16,436 nt of DNA from Schaalia odontolytica. GTDB taxonomy: Bacteria > Actinomycetota > Actinomycetes > Actinomycetales > Actinomycetaceae. Under the pieces are notes generated by a model. It was not told the DNA's origin. It did not search any database and saw nothing but the letters and a program-made list of their open reading frames with translations. The stretch is taken from positions 1-16,436 of the forward strand of contig CATYYP010000008.1 in assembly GCA_958415245.1 (NCBI GenBank), given 5' to 3'. The translations under genes and the position numbers were made by a program. Below are positions 13,719-16,436 of this stretch, in pieces (position 1 is the first letter of the stretch; each line of letters starts with the position of its first letter).

Positions 13719-16436
13719 CTAGTCCGCGAGGCGCTGGGACACCACCGTCGTGACACCATCGCGCATCGTGACGCCGTAGAGGGCGTCCGCGATCTCCATC
13801 GTGCGCTTCTGGTGGGTGATGACGATCAGCTGCGAGGTCTCCTGCAGCTCCTTGAAAATCGCCAGCAGGCGTGTCAGGTTCATGTCGTCCAGGGCGGCCT
13901 CGACCTCGTCCATGACGTAGAACGGGGATGGGCGTGCCTTAAAGATCGCGACCAGGAACGCGATCGCGGCCAGGGAACGCTCGCCGCCCGACAGCAGCGA
14001 CAGGCGCTTCACCTTCTTGCCCGCGGGCCGAGCCTCGATCTCGATGCCGGTCGTCAGCATGTCGTCCGGGTCGGTCAGCACCAGGTCGCCCTGGCCACCC
14101 GGGAACAGCACACCGAACACGTGCTCGAACTGCTCGCGCGTCTCGGCGAACGCGGAGGCAAAGGCCTCCTCCACCAGGCGATCCACGTCTTGCACGATGC
14201 GCAGCAGGTCCGCTTTCGACTGCTTAAGGTCCTGGACCTGATCCACGAGGAACTTGTGCCGCGAGGCCAGCGCCTCGTGTTCCTCGAGTGCCAGCGGGTT
14301 CACGCGCCCCAGCTTCTCCAAGTCCTTCTGTGCCTTGGCGAGCGCCCGCTCCTGCTCGGCGCGCACGTACGCGCTCGGCTCGGCGGCCGCGGCCTTCTCG
14401 ACCTGATCGGGGTCGAGCGGCAGCATCGGCACCAACGTATCCGGACCGAACTCTGCGAGCAGCTGCTCGGGCTCGAGGGACAGCTCCTCGAGGGCGCGCC
14501 GCTGGAGGTCTTCGACGCGCAGGCGCGTCTGCTCGGCCGCAATCTGCCCCTGGTGAGCCGAGGCCGTGGCCTCCGACAGCTCGGCGCTCAGCCGGTCCAG
14601 GGCGCGGCGGGCCTCCGACACCTCCTGGGAGACCTGGGAGCGCCGCTCGCTCAATCGGTCGCGCTCGGCGGCGGCCTGAGCGAGAGCATGCTCGGCAGCC
14701 TCGAGGGCCACACGGGCTGCTGCCTCCACGTCCGAGGCCGTGGCAAGCTCCGTCTTGCGCGCGGCCTCGCGTCGGGCGTAGCGGGCGCGCTCCTCGCGCT
14801 CGGCGGCGGCAGCCTGGCGCAGGGAACGGGCGCGGGAGGCGGCGCGCCGCGATTGCTCTTCGAGGGCTCGCAGTGATAGGCGCGCCTCGTTTTCGGCCTC
14901 GCGGGCCTCGCGCGCGGCGCGGGAGGCGGCGTCCGCGCGGGCCTGGGCGTCTTCGAGGGACTCGGGCGGGCCGACGGTGTCGGCACCGTCGAGGCGTGCG
15001 CGTGCGGCCACATCCTGCTCGCGGGCCCACGTGACCTGCTCGTCGGCTCGGCGGGCCACGTCGTGGGCACGCTCGGCCTCGGCTCGGGCGGCCTGCGCGG
15101 CCGACTGGGCGCGGGCCAGCTCCTGGGCTTCCTTGGCGCGCTGCGCGTCTGCCTCGCGCAGGGCCTTCAGGGCGTCGTTTGCCTCGCGGATGCAGCGGTC
15201 CAGGTGGGCGTTTGCCTCGCTGAGCTGCTCGGACACCTCGGCCATGCGAGCCTGGGCGGCCTCGGCCTGCGCGCACGCCTCCTCGTAGTCTGCGCGCACG
15301 GAGAGCACGGAGGAGGCCTGGCGGCCGCCCTCCACCGACCAGGAGCGCAGCACGTCGCCGCCCGACGTGACGACGGCACGCACGCCGGGCACATCCAGCA
15401 CGTCAGCGGCGACCTCGAGGGAGCAGGCAACGACCCCGTCCAGCAGCGACGCGAGGGGCTCGGCGGCCCCCTCGCAGGCGACGACGTCGGCAAGGCACGT
15501 CGCGCCCTCGGGCAGCTCGGCGCGGACGGCCCCGCTGGTCCCATCCGCGGGACCGTCGGAATGACCGGAAGAATCAGATGCCACGACGAGCCGCAGCGAG
15601 CGCCCGGCCGCGCGGGCAGCGTCCAGCTCGCCCAGGCCTCGGGCCAGGGAGTCGACGACGACGGCGTCAGCGAAGGGTGCCAGCGCCGCGGCGACGGCGT
15701 CCTCGAAACCAGGGGTGACGTGCAGGAGGGGCGCGACCTGGCCGAGCACGCCGGGGCGTCCCAGCAGCTCGGCGGTGCCGTCCTCGGGGGCCAGCAGCTG
15801 CTCAAGCGCGTCGCGGCGTGCCTCCCCGCGCGCGCGGTCGGCTCGGGCCTCGCGTTCAACGCCGAGCAGCTCGTCCACGCGGGCGCGCGCGGCGTCGCGG
15901 CGGGCGGAGGCCTCGGCGTGTGCGCGGGCCGCTCCCCCGCTAGCTTCTTCCTCGGACGAGGCCCCCTCAGCAACACCAACGGAGCCCACCGACGACGCGG
16001 GCACTGCCTTCTTGGCGGCCTCGGCGCGCTCCTGGGCCGCGCGGTAGGCGCCCCACGCGCGGTCGGCCTCGGCGATCGCGGCCTCCAGGCGAGACGCGGC
16101 CGTGGAGGCGTCTCCCGTCAGGCGCGCGACCTTCTCGCGGTGGTCGGCGATGACACGGTTGACACGGGCCAGCTCGCGGGACGCGGAATCGTCGGCGTCC
16201 TCCGCGGCCTCGCGCGCACGAGTCGCAGACGTCAGCGCTGAGCGCGCCGACTCGACCTGCCCAACCAGGGCAGCATCCTCGGCGCCTGCCACGCGGGCGC
16301 GCTCGTCAAGCACGTCGGGATCCTCGCCGCCCGGGGGCAGCTCGGGGGTCGCGCGCAGGGAGACCTTCTGAGTCGCGGCCATGAGCGTGCCGCGCAGGCG
16401 CTCGGTGATCGTGGTGAGCGACTGCCAGTCGGAGGA
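13719..16436 (-). CDS. smc: Chromosome segregation protein SMC (partial, N-terminus beyond window)
   Basis: 905 residues are present and the frame is open to the right edge, so the N-terminal Walker A head (about 280 residues if the gene has the usual near-1,190 length) lies outside. In order: the end of the N-terminal coiled coil; a hinge domain encoded at about 15308-15773 (LLGRPGVLGQV...GVRAVVTSGGDVL); the long Ala/Glu/Arg-rich returning coiled coil; then the C-terminal head with signature LSGGERSLAA (codons near 13965-13994), Walker B FYVMDEVEAALDD and VITHQKRTME. SMC is the ATPase that loops and condenses DNA with ScpA/ScpB. Two low-complexity Ser/Gly/Glu-rich inserts interrupt the structure: one in the incoming coil (near 15930-16000) and one inside the hinge (near 15530-15580). 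The stop lies 20 bases from the ABC ATPase stop. Confidence 0.95.
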   Translation of the reverse strand, partial: SSDWQSLTTITERLRGTLMAATQKVSLRATPELPPGGEDPDVLDERARVAGAEDAALVGQVESARSALTSATRAREAAEDADDSASRELARVNRVIADHREKVARLTGDASTAASRLEAAIAEADRAWGAYRAAQERAEAAKKAVPASSVGSVGVAEGASSEEEASGGAARAHAEASARRDAARARVDELLGVEREARADRARGEARRDALEQLLAPEDGTAELLGRPGVLGQVAPLLHVTPGFEDAVAAALAPFADAVVVDSLARGLGELDAARAAGRSLRLVVASDSSGHSDGPADGTSGAVRAELPEGATCLADVVACEGAAEPLASLLDGVVACSLEVAADVLDVPGVRAVVTSGGDVLRSWSVEGGRQASSVLSVRADYEEACAQAEAAQARMAEVSEQLSEANAHLDRCIREANDALKALREADAQRAKEAQELARAQSAAQAARAEAERAHDVARRADEQVTWAREQDVAARARLDGADTVGPPESLEDAQARADAASRAAREAREAENEARLSLRALEEQSRRAASRARSLRQAAAAEREERARYARREAARKTELATASDVEAAARVALEAAEHALAQAAAERDRLSERRSQVSQEVSEARRALDRLSAELSEATASAHQGQIAAEQTRLRVEDLQRRALEELSLEPEQLLAEFGPDTLVPMLPLDPDQVEKAAAAEPSAYVRAEQERALAKAQKDLEKLGRVNPLALEEHEALASRHKFLVDQVQDLKQSKADLLRIVQDVDRLVEEAFASAFAETREQFEHVFGVLFPGGQGDLVLTDPDDMLTTGIEIEARPAGKKVKRLSLLSGGERSLAAIAFLVAIFKARPSPFYVMDEVEAALDDMNLTRLLAIFKELQETSQLIVITHQKRTMEIADALYGVTMRDGVTTVVSQRLAD

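Noticed and set aside
15063..16241. A 392-codon plus-strand frame opposite smc, plus a 354-codon frame at 13812-14876.
   Set aside because: Both are shadows of the Ala/Glu/Arg-rich coiled coil. The smc frame carries ABC signature, Walker B and hinge motifs, while these carry none.

Overview
The window is high-GC DNA with dense, short-gapped genes and the housekeeping set of an actinobacterium: a DUF5998 protein, a topoisomerase IV pair, a DUF7455 zinc-ribbon protein and SMC. Codon use and protein style fit an Actinomycetaceae member (Actinomyces/Schaalia-like). That genus-level guess is inference, and only the phylum is well supported. No rRNA, tRNA, CRISPR array, phage gene or insertion sequence was seen, and no gene-free stretch exceeds about 235 bases.

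Left part (1-4290): a minus-strand pair, a DUF5998 protein and a type I phosphodiesterase/alkaline phosphatase superfamily enzyme that runs off the left edge, with an 8-base stop/start overlap. It is divergent from the plus-strand parC (topoisomerase IV subunit A). Both transcripts appear to start from overlapping back-to-back promoters with a shared -35 zone and very little leader. parC ends in a 15-bp hairpin, followed by a second hairpin that serves the opposite strand.

Middle part (4293-8981), all minus strand: a sugar module (a XylE-like proton/sugar symporter overlapping a PfkB sugar kinase by 8 bases, with a GntR/FadR-type operator-like palindrome upstream), then two tandem double-domain GNAT acetyltransferases that are clearly paralogous.

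Right part: minus-strand parE (topoisomerase IV subunit B) lies divergent from a plus-strand 71-residue DUF7455 protein, which has a textbook intrinsic terminator. A plus-strand permease/ATPase pair follows. It has MacB/FtsX topology and resembles HrtB/HrtA heme exporters. It converges with the C-terminal three quarters of smc, which runs off the right edge.

Together the window is a chromosome-maintenance neighbourhood (ParC, ParE, SMC) into which a sugar uptake/phosphorylation operon and an acetyltransferase pair are placed between the two convergently oriented topoisomerase genes. I found no convincing new biological system. The most interesting signals are regulatory: repeated -10-like hexamers 6-7 bases before start codons, suggesting leaderless mRNAs, and several palindromes at promoters.
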